From positions 48,342,723-48,406,722 of the forward strand of contig OX465584.1 of assembly GCA_950022655.1 (NCBI GenBank): a DNA stretch of 64,000 bases. The letters are read 5' to 3'. The notes beneath the pieces were generated by a model. That model was not told the DNA's origin, ran no database searches, and saw only the letters and a list, made by a program, of their open reading frames with translations. Numbering within the stretch: position 1 is the stretch's first letter; each line of letters begins with the position of its first letter. Of this stretch, positions 25,598 to 35,759 are shown in pieces. The position numbers and the translations under genes are program-made. The stretch comes from Alentia gelatinosa (Eukaryota > Annelida > Polychaeta > Phyllodocida > Polynoidae).

Positions 25598-27345
25598 CAT
25601 TCATATCTTGGTCTATTTCATCTTGTTATTTCTAACAGTAGCCAAAGCATCCAATCCATCTCAGGAAAAAGGATTTTGAACTTGAGCATTCAACTTGTTG
25701 GCCTATTAGTCTCACTGTGTGTGAATGTACAGTAAAGATATGAACACATGAGAACTTTTTTACTTGAAAAAATATTAGATTTTATTCAATGTTTATTTCT
25801 AGATTCCGATTTTGTTTTTCAATATTCATTTTTTCTTACCCTGAGGATGTCTGTGGATGCATGATAGGCAGATGACTATTAAATTTTCCAACTTGTTTGA
25901 ACAAAACGGATTTTGAAGATGAACATTCAACTTGTAATCTTTTTCATGTCATGATATCACAGAGTAGTCAAAGTATCCAATTCATCTGAAGGAAAAGGAT
26001 TTTGAGTTTGAGCATTCATCTCTTAGGCTATTTCATCTTATCATAACTGACAGTAGTCAAAGTATCTGATTCATCTCAGGGAAAAGGATTTTGAAGATCA
26101 ACATTCATCTCTTGGTCTTTTTCATCTCATCATATCTCACAGTAGTCAAAGCATCCAATTCATCTTAGGAAAAAGGATTTTGAACTTGAGCATTCAACTT
26201 GTGGGCCTGATCATCTCATCATGTGTGGTAGTACAGAGAAGATATGAAGAGAGGAGAAATTTTTAACTTGGAAAATATCAGAATTTATTCAAAGTGTAAT
26301 TCTAAATTTGGATTTTGCTTTTCAACATTCATTTTTCCTTACCCTGAGGATGTCTGTAGATGCATGATAGACAAGTGACTAATAAATTTTCCGACTTGCT
26401 TGGGCAAAACGGATTTTGAAGATGAACATTCATCTCTTGATTTATTTCATCTCATCATATCTCACAGTAGCCAAAGCATCCAATTCATCTGAGGAAAAAG
26501 GATTTTGAAGATGAACATTCAACTTCAACATTCAACTTCTCCTATTTCTATACTTCATATCTGAGAGTAGTCAAAGTATCCGATCCATCTCAGGAAAAAG
26601 GATTTTGAAGATCGACATTTATCTCTTGGTCTATTTCATCTTATCATATCTGACAGTAGCCAAAGCATCCAATCCATCTCAGGAAAAAGGATCTTTACCT
26701 TGAGCATTCAACTTGTTGGCCTAGTATATATATCTCTATTTCAACATTCATTGTTTTCTCACCCTGAGTATGCCTGTGGATGCATGATAGGCAGATGACT
26801 AATAAATTGTCCAACTTGTTTGAACAAAACGGATTTTGAAGATGAACATTCATCTCTTGGTCTATTTCAGATTTGAACAAAACAGATTTTGAAGATGAAC
26901 ATTGAACTTCTGCTATTTCTATATGTTGATATTTCAAAGTAGTCAAAGTATCCAATCTATCTGAGGGAAAAGGATTTAGAAGATCAACATTCATCTCTTG
27001 GTCTATTTCATCTCTATTTTAACATTCATTTTTTTCTCACCCTGAGGATGCCTGTGGATGCATGTTAGGCAGATGACTAATAAATTGTCCAACTTGTTTG
27101 AACAAAACGGATTTTGAAGATCAAGATTCATCTCTTGGTCTATTTTAGATTTGAACAAAACAGATTTTGAAGATGAACATTGAACATCTGCTATCTCTAT
27201 ATGTTGATATTTCAAAGTAGTCAAAGTATCCAATCCGTTTGAGGGAAAAGGATTTAGAAGATCAACCTTCATCTCTTGGTCTTTTTCATCTCTATTTCAA
27301 CATTCCTTTTTTCCTCACCCTGATGATGCCTGTGGATGCATGATA
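25598..27345 (-). repeat. Inverted satellite segment
   Basis: From 25598 the core appears only in reverse complement (GGATTTTGAAGATSAACATTC). At the junction, about 25580-25621, sequence on the two sides is nearly self-complementary (ACCAAGAGATGA ... TCATATCTTGGT). The part at about 26740-27345 is a close inverted copy of 17500-17652 joined to 18768-19245: both share the rare variants GATCTTCTAAATCC and CCCTCAGATAGATTGG. The rest resembles the divergent sub-segment found in the 2.6-4.0 kb repeats but is more diverged. Confidence 0.88.
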
Positions 27346-27482
27346 GGTTCTATACCTGAGACACTTTTAGCGGCGATTGTCCGTGGCGCACTACGACACC
27401 GTCTATAGGACGCTGGCCATCTTTTGTCGTCCAAAAAGGTCGTAGATTGGCTCTGCGGTTGTAGGCCTGCGACACTCACAAA
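27346..27482. repeat. Subterminal region with GTCGT motifs
   Basis: Non-satellite sequence between the last satellite module and the right tip. It is dense in GTCGT and its complement ACGAC (ACTACGACACCGTC, TTTTGTCGTCC, GGTCGTAGATTGG, TGTCGTGAC), at least six within about 140 bp. Short motif clusters just inside TIRs are commonly transposase-binding regions; that reading is inference. Confidence 0.6.
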
Positions 27483-27505
27483 TGTCGTGACTAAAAAACA
27501 GGGCC
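27483..27505 (-). repeat. Right terminal inverted repeat of the satellite element
   Basis: Read on the minus strand it begins GGCCCTGTTTTTTAGTCACG and matches 173-195 with a single difference (T for C). It is followed by CTG (27506-27508), the same trinucleotide that precedes the outer left tip at 39. Confidence 0.7.
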
Positions 27506-27589
27506 CTGATTATGGCCCTCTTGGTCTGTGCTTTCATCAGACTGCAGGAGTTGGTGTCTCATGCGGCGCATCCATATCGGAATAGCCCG

Positions 27590-28387
27590 GGCCCTGTTTT
27601 TCAGTCGAGACGATCTCAAGTTGAGACCGTTTGAAAGGCAAACTGTTTTTCAGTTGAGATGATCTCTATGGATCTCAGGCTGAGACTGAAATGCGACCGT
27701 TTTGGGGGCTCTGGGTGTTTCTCAGTTGTGATGATCTCAAGGGATCTCAGCTGAATTGATCTCCCAAACGGTCTCAACCTGAGACCAGTTGATACTTGTC
27801 ATAACTTATATTTTCAGATGCTAAAACCTATTCAACTATGAAAATATTTGGGGCAAAATGTACTAATAATTCGACATTCCTATATCCCAAATTTCATAGT
27901 TTTCCTGTGGTTATTAAGACAGTGATAAACGTTTGTCTGGAAATCTGAAAAATGCAGGCACTGCACCTCTCAGGCAGCTTGTGTATACCTACTGTAATGC
28001 TCGATTTTATTTGAGCAGGTAGGGTCAAGGTCACTTCATATACATAAATAACAAAAATACCCATGCACAAAGTAAAATATGTCTTACTCCTAAAATATTT
28101 AATAGAAAGTTATGAAATCTTAGGATTCGATTGGATAGACATGGACAATTATTCGCTGTAAATATGGTATAATTTGAATAAGTTTAAGTGTCTCAAATCG
28201 GCAGAAATGATCTCTAGGGATCTCAGCTAAAACGATCACAACCTGAGATCACCCTGAGATCCGCTGTGGCTAGCTGAGACCATGTCTGAAAAACACCTGC
28301 AGCCATTGATCTCCCAAACGGTCTCAGGATCGCTCATGGATCTCAGCAGATCTCAGCTTGAGATCGTCTCGACTGAAAAACAGGGCC
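27590..28387. mobile_element. 798-bp MITE-like element with GATCTCA subterminal arrays
   Basis: The ends are inverted: 27590 onward reads GGCCCTGTTTTTCAGTCGAG, and the minus strand from 28387 is the same for over 30 bp. CCG occurs on both sides (27587-27589, 28388-28390). Both subterminal regions are packed with GATCTCA/TGAGATC (at least eight in 28200-28387). The middle is AT-rich and non-coding. The insertion interrupts the C-terminal tail of the Ty3-like pol; removing element plus one CCG leaves a continuous open frame across the join. GGC-type tips and a 3-bp TSD point to PIF/Harbinger, which is inference. Confidence 0.85.
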
Positions 28388-28390
28388 CCG

Positions 28391-28786
28391 GTCCCTACAG
28401 ATGGTGAGGTGGTCATGGTGGATAATTTCAGTCTTTTTCCTACTCCTTATATTGAGGAGCACAGGGGAGAGAATTTTCTCGACCAGGTAAGGGCCTTTCC
28501 AGACTGGTTTGAGTTTTGGACTCTCACCCTTCTTGTTTGCTATATCACATTTGTAAACCAAGTCTCCCAGCTCATATTCAGTGTGTGACAGCTTCTGGTT
28601 GTAATTCTGCCTCTGCAACTCCTGCCTTGTCCTCAGCCTCTCTCCTGCTATCCTATGGACTCTTTCAAGGGTCTTTCGCAGGCTCCGAACATACTCTGCG
28701 GTTGATTCAACTCCTTGATGGTTTGCTGCTGGCAGGCCGAACACAATGTCCTCTGGTTGGGAGACCTCTCGGCCTCTTATCATCAT
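28391..28786 (-). pseudogene. Integrase C-terminal tail
   Basis: The open stretch encodes the long charged helix and the GDLVYK...PVWKGPYLVEKIL...HHDHLTICRDR region typical of the integrase C-terminus in Ty3-type elements, rich in Arg/Lys. It ends exactly at the MITE at 28387. Upstream of 28786 the frame shifts into the degenerate core. Confidence 0.75.
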
Positions 28787-28849
28787 GTTTGGGCTGTAGC
28801 CTGTTTGCTAGTGGGGGACTGTGCGCAAAGCACCAGTGAGAACCAGTAA

Positions 28850-29438
28850 GTGCCCGTCCCACTGGTTTGCCATCCCGTCGATGAAACAGCGTACCATCTG
28901 CAGAATTGTACCGTTCCACCTGGCCATTGGATGCTGGCCTGTATGGTGTTGTCCGGGTCTTTTTTACTTGGAGCAGCTCACATACACTGCAGATGAGGTT
29001 GCCATCGATATTCCGGCCTTGTCAGTCTGTAATTGCTAAGGGCAACCCCAATTTGCCACAAAACCACACACAAGCTTGTTGGCTATGACCTCTGCTTTCT
29101 GATCTGGGATTACATAACACTCAACTCACTTGGAAAACTGATCAATGATGACCAGGATGCAGGTAGTGGTCCAAGAATATCCAGGTGGACTCTTTCAAGC
29201 TGGGCACCAGCATATTTCCCCAGGGGCCCTTGTGCTTTCTGGCAGGGCTTCTTATTACGGCTGCAGGTGGAGCAAGTCCTTACAAAGTCACAACAGTCAC
29301 TTAGTGCCTGGAACCAGATGAAACCTCGTTGGAGCCTTGCATGAGTTTTATCCTGCCCGAGGTGACCTGCTGTGGGGTGGTCATGACAGTACTGGAGTAT
29401 CTCCAGCTTGTACTCTTTTGGCACCACCAGTAGGTAGC
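28850..29438 (-). pseudogene. Integrase segment (zinc finger plus degenerate DDE core)
   Basis: From 29438 leftward: the HHCC zinc finger (H..H in CHDHPTAGHLG, C..C in TCSTCSRNKK), then the first core aspartate in RVHLDILGPLP. The remaining core is spread over other frames: a DQFSK segment followed by a stop, a QTD segment, and PYRPASNGQVERYN with the expected glutamate near 28910. One stop and several frameshifts make it non-functional. The SINE at 29440-29764 separates it from RNase H. Confidence 0.78.
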
Positions 29439-29439
29439 G

Positions 29440-29764
29440 GGGTTTGGTTTGTTGGTTTGATTTAACGTCCAGTTAACCATTGCAGGTTCTCACCAGACTT
29501 TCTCAAGGTTCTTTTACACCACAAGGGTGGTGATGGAATCTATGAAATGAATTTAGGTGGAAACCTCACCCCTACACATTTACCGAGGTGAGAGTTCTTT
29601 TACTTCCCACACCACATAGACATGGTATGAGAAGGAGTGGCCTTTGATATAGCAGTAAATCTACCACTGCTGGGGGTGAAGGAGAAAAGTGGCTGCAGTG
29701 GGACCCGAATCAACAAAATCCAGTGCTCTTTACCACTGAGGTAACTCCCCAACCCGGTTGCTTT
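29440..29764 (-). mobile_element. tRNA-derived SINE (family A) inside the Ty3-like element
   Basis: On the minus strand the head (29764 leftward) is tRNA-like: an A-box-like ACCTCAGTGGTAAAGAGC and a degenerate B-box GATTCGGGTCCC. It is followed by a body shared with the copies at 39721, 42663 and 45595 (ACATAGACATGG, CCCCTACACATTTACCGAGG as read on plus) and a CAAAC-type tail (TTTGGTTTGTTGGTTTG on plus). It separates the RNase H spacer from the integrase zinc finger. Confidence 0.85.
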
Positions 29765-29895
29765 TGTTATGCTTGCATGCAAGCATATCTGGTCTGCACC
29801 ACGAGAAGGCGAGGCGACCAAGAGGGTGAACAGATTGATAATTGCTGTCCACCCCAGCAGGTTGCTCCATTGCCTCCCACTTGTAGTATAGCACT

Positions 29896-31155
29896 TCATC
29901 CCTTGAGTATCAATTGGGATTTGTGCACCCAGAAATACTTTGTGGCTGGGCTGCATAGGGCCTGCCCAGGCTCTTCTTTTTCTTCCAGCCAGCCTATTAT
30001 CGGTGAAAGATCTGCATCTTCCAGCTGTTTCGCACAGAGTTGTGCCTGGGAATATCCTCCGAGACAAGTGCCAAGGATAGGCCGATCTTCGCCATTGTCA
30101 AGTGCATCGGAACCTTCTACATCCAGTATCCTTAGAGTAGGCTCTGCTTCTCTGGCATGACTGTTCTTCTGGGGCCCATTCAAACAGACTTCTATATTCT
30201 GTACTGCAAGTGGAGCAACATTATCTACTTCAGACTTGAAGCGGCTCCATTGTTTATAGGCTCTTTCACAAAATTGGCAACCACCACATGGGAGCAAGTC
30301 AGGTACTGAGCCAGCCCTGTAACAGTCACAGTACTCAACTGTATCAGGAATGCGGGACAGGGCATCTGCATTAATGTGCTTTTTCCCAGGCCGATGTATG
30401 ATTGACATGTCATACTCTGAGAGCTCCTCCAGCCATCTTGAGAGCTGGCCCTGGATGTTTTTAAATCCCATCAGCCATGTCAAGCTGTTGTGGTCTGTCC
30501 TCACCAGGAACGGTCTACCCAGGAGGTAGTGACGATACTGCCATGATAGCCAGATGACAACCAGGAGCTCCTTTCTGGTTGTGCAGTACTTCTGTTGTTC
30601 AGGTGATAGGATGAAGCGGTTGTAGACTTTCACCCAGATTTTGCCATCCACAATTTGGCCTAGTTCCCCAGCCACTGCCACATCTGAGGCATCGCAGTCT
30701 AGGACGAACTGGTATTTCACGTCTGGGTAGGGCAGTTTTGGTGCTTCCAGTAGTGCAGACTTTAGTAGGGAGAGGGCTGTTTTAGCCTCCCCAGACCACT
30801 TATCCTGGAAAAGACTGCATTTTCTTGGCTTCAGCTTCAGGTTGTACTGTCTAAACCTTTGCAGTGCCTCTACCAGGCTGTCCCTAGCCTGGGAAAAGCT
30901 GGTTCCAAAAACCACCAGATCATCCAGGTAGGAGAGCACCTTGTTCCATTGCATCCCATGCAGGACTAGCTGTACTGCCCTTTGGAAAGTCGCAGGGGCA
31001 TTGCATAAGCCAAAACCCATTCTCGTCCATTCATACAGGCCATACTTTGTGATGAATGCTGTTTTGTGTTGATCTGTTTCATTTAACCCTATCTGCCAGT
31101 ACCCCGAATTCATGTCCAGAGTACTATAGAAGCGACTGCCCGATAGTGAATCCAA
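29896..31155 (-). pseudogene. Reverse transcriptase and RNase H segment
   Basis: This 419-residue open stretch holds RT palm motifs (FYSTLDMNSGYWQI, then GFGLCNAPATFQR, then the catalytic YLDD at about residue 77). Next comes RNase H (DCDASD, then RKELLVV, TDHNSLTWL and a closing HINADALSR). The step from the RT motif ending in KCSLF directly to the connection before RNase H lacks the usual FLG...GYYRRFI region, so an in-frame deletion of roughly 60 residues is likely. Upstream, 31160-31330 still encodes RT fingers but with two stops. After RNase H a cysteine-rich spacer runs to about 29900. Confidence 0.82.
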
Positions 31156-31608
31156 GCATTTTTCGATCTTCAGTAATGGAAAAGCATCCTTGACTGTTAC
31201 ACTGTTTAGGCCTCAATAGTCCAGACATCATCTAACTTATCCCTCCTTCTTACATACTAAGACTGGAACTGCTGCCCATACTGAAGAGGAAGGCCTGATG
31301 TCCCCAGCATCCAACATTTTATTCAGGTGCTTTTCTCTTCTTCCTGAAAGCCTAGGGGTGTTCTGCGCATACATTGTCAATTTGGTCTGGCATCTCCTGT
31401 GTCAATGGAGTGCTTGATGGCAGAGAAGCACCCTAGGTCTGTGTCATCCTTTCAGAACATGGACCCGTACTCAAGGAGGATTGCCTGCAGTTCCTGAGCC
31501 TGGCTTGAATCCAGCAGTGGAACAGACCTGCAGAACAAGTCTTGCAAGTGAAGTGGTGTCTGGCCTGCCATGTCTTCCACCTCCTGTGCTGAGACTGGCC
31601 CACTTTTA

Positions 31609-32292
31609 TCAACAGTGCTTACCTGCTTCATGAGCCTGAGCCCCACAGGGGCTGTTGACATTTCCAGTGTTGCATCCAGTACACCGACTGGCTGTGCTGA
31701 CCCTAGTACATGGCCTGGTTTTATTTTTGAGATATTTGTCACTGATATTACACAGTTCTACAACTGCGGTATCTCTGTCCCCACCTAGGACAGCATGAGG
31801 GCACAAGATATCTGGTCTGAACTCTTTTGAGCAGAGCACTTGTTCCTGTTCAGGCAAATTGGATCCAAAAACTTGCCTTGAGGAGTGTGGCAGTATGACA
31901 ACCCTTCTTGTGCAAACGACAGGTGTTACTTCGTATGTGTCCCTAGAACCATTCTGACGATATTTTGCTGATATAGCCTGGCCATTGATTTTGACTGTAG
32001 ACATGGTGAGGTCAATGGATGCCCCAATGGCTTTCAAGAAGTCTAGGCCCAGGATAACTGAGTCGGAAACTGGAGCCACGTAGAAACACCAATGGAAAGA
32101 CAGCCCCCCAGTTTTAATACTAACCAGGTCTGTAAACTTCGTCATATAGCTAGCTATACCAGCTCCCTTTAGTCTGATAGTTTCCTTTGCGGTGGGAGGG
32201 TGTTTCATCTTCTCCACGAAAACTGTACTAAGGACAGTCACCTGGGCTCCAAGGTCAATAAGTGCGTCTACTGGTGTTCCGTTTACTTGCAC
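31609..32292 (-). pseudogene. Retropepsin-like protease segment of the Ty3-like element
   Basis: The start of the 227-residue open stretch has the retropepsin layout: ALIDLGAQVTVLS near residue 10, then a hydrophobic ILGLDFLKAIGA segment around residue 75 that resembles the second conserved strand (ILG-D-L). Family members have D-T/S-G-A at the active site; here it is D-L-G-A, so catalysis is unlikely. The region after residue 110 is a linker toward RT. A frameshift separates it from upstream sequence around 32290-32420. Confidence 0.72.
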
Positions 32293-32400
32293 TGGCAGAA
32301 CTAGGCTCTCCGGAGTTTTTCATGTGGAAGTATACATTAAGAACCATCTGATCTGCAACTCCCACATCATCCTTCACAGTTTCCACTGTGTGGGATTCCG

Positions 32401-34600
32401 TTTGGGGTTTTATGGTTCTTAGTCAGCCCTCCATCATGATCGGTTCTGGTAGGCGACCCTTGTCAGCTGGGAATGGAGTTGGGTTGGTTGGTACATTCCA
32501 AGCTAGTTTTTTGCCGGGTGTTATTTCCACTAGTGCTCGTACAACACTTATAAGAGCTGTACCCTGATTTATATAATGGGGAAGGAGATTTACACACCTA
32601 TCTGGGGAGATTGTCACCTGGGGGTTCAGGGGCAAATCCCTGGAAGACCACAGACCACAGATTACTTAGGATGACTAGAAGGGGCTCAGGAGGCAAAGTG
32701 GCCCAAAAGGCTTAGCATTTTGTCTTTTTAGGTGACATAGTTGCTTTGTTGAATATTACAAAAACATGGTTGGGGACAATTCTGACTTCGTAAATATGCT
32801 GAATAAACCTGCCACTTATTCCCCTGCTGCCCTTACAGGAATAGATCAAAAACAGGTGTTGCCTAAAAAATGACACTTCCTAGGCTGTAAGCTACTGTCA
32901 GTGCCACTTATGGAGTGGTATAGTTATACCAGTGATCACTGTATTTATCAATATTGAGTAAACATCTGTATGCCCATTTCACCCAAAATCCCCCACACTT
33001 TTAACAAATACTTCAATATCTCAGTAAATATGAAATATACCTAGAAAATTCCATTTCCTAAAACGACTGTGTTTTTTTAATTCTCCTTCAAATTAGGCAT
33101 ATTATAATATGATTGAACCCATTTTAGGGGTAGACATATGCCTATAAAGGAATTCTTGATAATGGACCAGTGACATCTATCCAAAACAGAAATCATATTC
33201 TTATCCCTACTTAGTTAGCTATAAAAAGCAAAAATGTGGTCAGGTGACCTAGTGACTCTACAAGCAGGTGTACTACAGTAGGCTATAGCCATAACCTTAA
33301 GACCAACCGTCCACTCACTCACAAGAGACCATCATCATGCCCAAGGGCATTGTGCACAAGTTTCGAATGTTAAATCTAAGGAGAAATGTACCAGGTGTGG
33401 GGTAATAATGCTTTAAATGCAGAAAAGACACATATAAAGATAGTCGACTGTTGGGAGACTTTATTAGAACTGCAATTTTCAATTAAACATATTGAACAAA
33501 TCATGCACCCAATATTGCCTAAATAAACATTATGATCTTTGGCAAGAAATACTAATCAGCTCTACTCAGAAATCAATCATATTGAGTTAAATACCAATCC
33601 ATGAATTGGTACCTAGTTCTCATTGGATATGAAACAATATAATACAAGTGGTTTCATTTGAAATAATACTGGAAAAGGACCCGGACTTGACATAATGAAA
33701 CAAATTCGGTATCAACTGAAACAACGAACTGCTGAGAAGACGGTATTTCTATTGATTAATCTCACTACAATCTATTTCCAGGTAACATTACAAGATGGTA
33801 ACAACACTAGGTACCAGACCTAGAGATTATGATTATGTCAACAATTAAAAATATTAAATTTATATAGTAGTAAATCTCTCTAGTCTATGGGTCAGTTTAT
33901 CATGGTATTACATCTACTAGGCATCGACATCATTTGTTCCTCCTTGGACTGACATTTACTAGTTGGCACAATACATAATGTTACCAGTTTGGAGACAACA
34001 GCTTTTGAGCCTCGGTGGGGGCACACACCCCACTAGGGTCACCGGACCCTTCCCCCCCTGACAAAGAAGACACTAGTTCTATTATATGTCAGTGCTGCTC
34101 TCCACTTTTGCTAACATTATAATTTTAATAAAGTTACCAGGGTCTACACAAAGTGTACTACCCTCAAAATGTGACAATGTCATATATATGCCTTGAATCA
34201 GCCTGAAGAGTCCAATCTGGACGAAAACTTAGAGCCCTATCCCCCCTCTGTCAATCTGACAGGGCCCTAGACCAGAAATCTGCTTGGTTTTCATATCCTT
34301 TCACTCAGTGCATATGCTGGGAGGATGGCCGCGACAGTGTGATGTCACTGTCACGAAGGGTGGTTGTTATGCCCCATTGTTCTAATATCAATGTCTCCTG
34401 GGGGATTGCATAGCAACAGTTTGGTTATGACAGTTAGTTATCATTCTCAAGGTAGCATCGGCTGTTTTAGGAAGTGTTTTGCCTCATTCCTGTAACAATA
34501 CATAATGTGGGCCATCCTTTGTTCTGGTGTTATGACAATATCCCTATTTTACTACTTTATTTTATACTAACGCAACCCTCTCAAGTTAGTGGGGATAATC
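32401..34600. other. No gene recognised
   Basis: AT-rich sequence without domain-like open frames. 32423-32635 may still be degraded 5' sequence of the Ty3-like element, but I recognise no gag motif. The rest shows no tandem repeat or TIR pair that I could support by eye. Confidence 0.5.
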
Positions 34601-34612
34601 ATTGATGCAGCT

Positions 34613-35235
34613 GTTGTAGCACTCTCCAAACAGAGTAAGATGTTCATCACACCAACCCAGACAGCAGGAACACTTCCCAAACTGAGTATGTCACCATTAT
34701 CATACCAGACCGCACCAACACTCTCCAAACAGAGTATGACTGTCATCACACCAAAGCACACAGCTGGAACACTCTCTAAGCACAGATGAGTGTCATCATA
34801 TCATACCAGACAGTACCAACACTCTCCAAATACAGCTTTAGTGTCATCACATACTATACAGGAGAGTGACACTCTCCAAACAGAGTATGCGTGTCATCAT
34901 ATCAAACTGGAGAGTGCTACCACTCTCCATACAGAGTAGGAGTGTCATCACATCAAACCGGAGAGTGCTAACACTCACCAAACGGAGTAGTAGTGTCACC
35001 ATATCATACCATACAACACCAACACTCTACAGAGTAGAAGTGTCATCACGTCAAACTGGAGAGTGCCAACACCTTCCAAACAGAAGTAGGGTCATTACGC
35101 CAAACTGCACAGTGCCAACACACTCCAAACACAGTAGTGGTGTTATTACATCACACTGGACAGCGCTAACACTTTCCAAACAGAGTAGGAGTGTCAATAC
35201 GCCAAACTGGACAGCACCAACACTCAAGGAGGGGA
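34613..35235 (+). repeat. 51-bp minisatellite, about 12 copies
   Basis: Unit phase is clear at 34870, 34921 and 34972 (51 bp): CACTCTCCAAACAGAGTAGG, then AGTGTCATCACATCAAACYG, then GAGAGTGCYAA. Copies diverge by substitutions and small indels. Because 51 is divisible by three, both strands stay open for up to 159 residues (34866-35345), but there is no family resemblance or gene context. Confidence 0.85.
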
Positions 35236-35582
35236 CGGTAAGTATCACCTATCAAAATACCACCGGGAAGTTGGAGAGCTCTTTATTTGGATCCTCTTAT
35301 AAATGCACAGAAGTCTCTGCAAACTTTCGCCATTTTAAGGCATAAAAATTTGACTTTTATCACTTATTCGTGCCCAATATATGTAAATACATTTTGTTTT
35401 GGCTCCACTAGCATATTGTCAGCAGCTATGGATCTCGATGCAGTTCCTTCTTAATTCCTTACTTTCTATTCATTGATACAGATGTAGTACCTTAATCCCG
35501 TATGATATCACACTTGCCAATTAATGTTTAAACACCACTGAATAGCAATGGAATCAGTCACGTGATCATATTACATTGTACA

Positions 35583-35758
35583 GGATAGCCGGATAGTTCA
35601 GACGGTAGCGCGCTGACCTGCAGATTGCGGGATTCAGGGTTCGAGGCTCAGCCGTGTCACTGTGTCCTATATGTCTGTCATCTTCATTCCTACATTCAAA
35701 CCTGCCATGATATGAACCTGGCTGCTGCTATGCCATAAAACACCATCAACCAACAACT
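35583..35758 (+). mobile_element. tRNA-derived SINE (family B)
   Basis: The head has a pol III A-box-like TAGTTCAGACGGTAGCGCGC and a B-box-like GGTTCGAGGCTC at tRNA spacing. A non-tRNA body follows, ending in ATAAAACACCATCAACCAAC. The head is too diverged (mismatched acceptor, no CCA context) to be a tRNA gene. It differs in sequence from the SINE family found in the glycogen synthase introns. Confidence 0.8.
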
Positions 35759-35759
35759 A

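Larger units (their letters stand above)
39..27505. mobile_element. Candidate giant non-autonomous TIR element filled with satellite DNA (27.5 kb)
   Basis: The left tip at 39 reads GGCCCTGTTTTTCAGTC. The right tip, read on the minus strand from 27505, is GGCCCTGTTTTTTAGTC. The trinucleotide CTG lies just outside both ends (36-38 and 27506-27508), as expected for a 3-bp target duplication. Between the tips lie almost only satellite repeats and one smaller transposon, with no transposase. The right flank (27506-27589, minus strand) reads as the C-terminal tail of a Ty3-type pol, and its frame can run on into 38-1, so the element may sit inside that retroelement. The right tip matches the inner left tip at 173 better than the outer one at 39, so the left end may be composite. 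A short TSD and GGCCCTG tips would fit a PIF/Harbinger-like origin, but that class is inference. Seen: tips, CTG pair, satellite interior. Inferred: a single transposition unit. Confidence 0.5.
27506..32400 (-). pseudogene. Decayed Ty3/gypsy-like LTR retrotransposon, pol region (multiply interrupted)
   Basis: On the minus strand the pol domains appear in Ty3 order: retropepsin-like, reverse transcriptase, RNase H, integrase zinc finger and core, then a C-terminal tail. The protein is broken by in-frame stops, frameshifts, an apparent deletion between RT and RNase H, a SINE (29440-29764) and a MITE (27590-28387). The tail resumes at 27589-27506 and may continue at 38-1 across the satellite element. 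No gag was recognised upstream of 32400 and no LTR was seen; a 3' LTR would lie left of the window. RT-RNase H-integrase order and the YLDD motif separate it from LINE and Copia elements. It cannot be autonomous. Confidence 0.88.

Noticed and set aside
1338..25635. Dozens of open frames of 60-107 residues beginning MNVDLQNPF
   Set aside because: They are frames of the satellite modules, recur in the same form in every higher-order copy, end in stops within two modules and have no gene context. Kept only as a low-interest finding.
1..27345. CRISPR array
   Set aside because: Repeats are contiguous, diverged modules with no unique spacers of constant length, in animal-type DNA.
28358..30160. 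Plus-strand open frames over the Ty3-like element
   Set aside because: Antisense of the pol domains and of the SINE.
35583..35660. Functional tRNA gene
   Set aside because: A- and B-box-like parts are present, but the acceptor stem does not pair and a SINE body follows.
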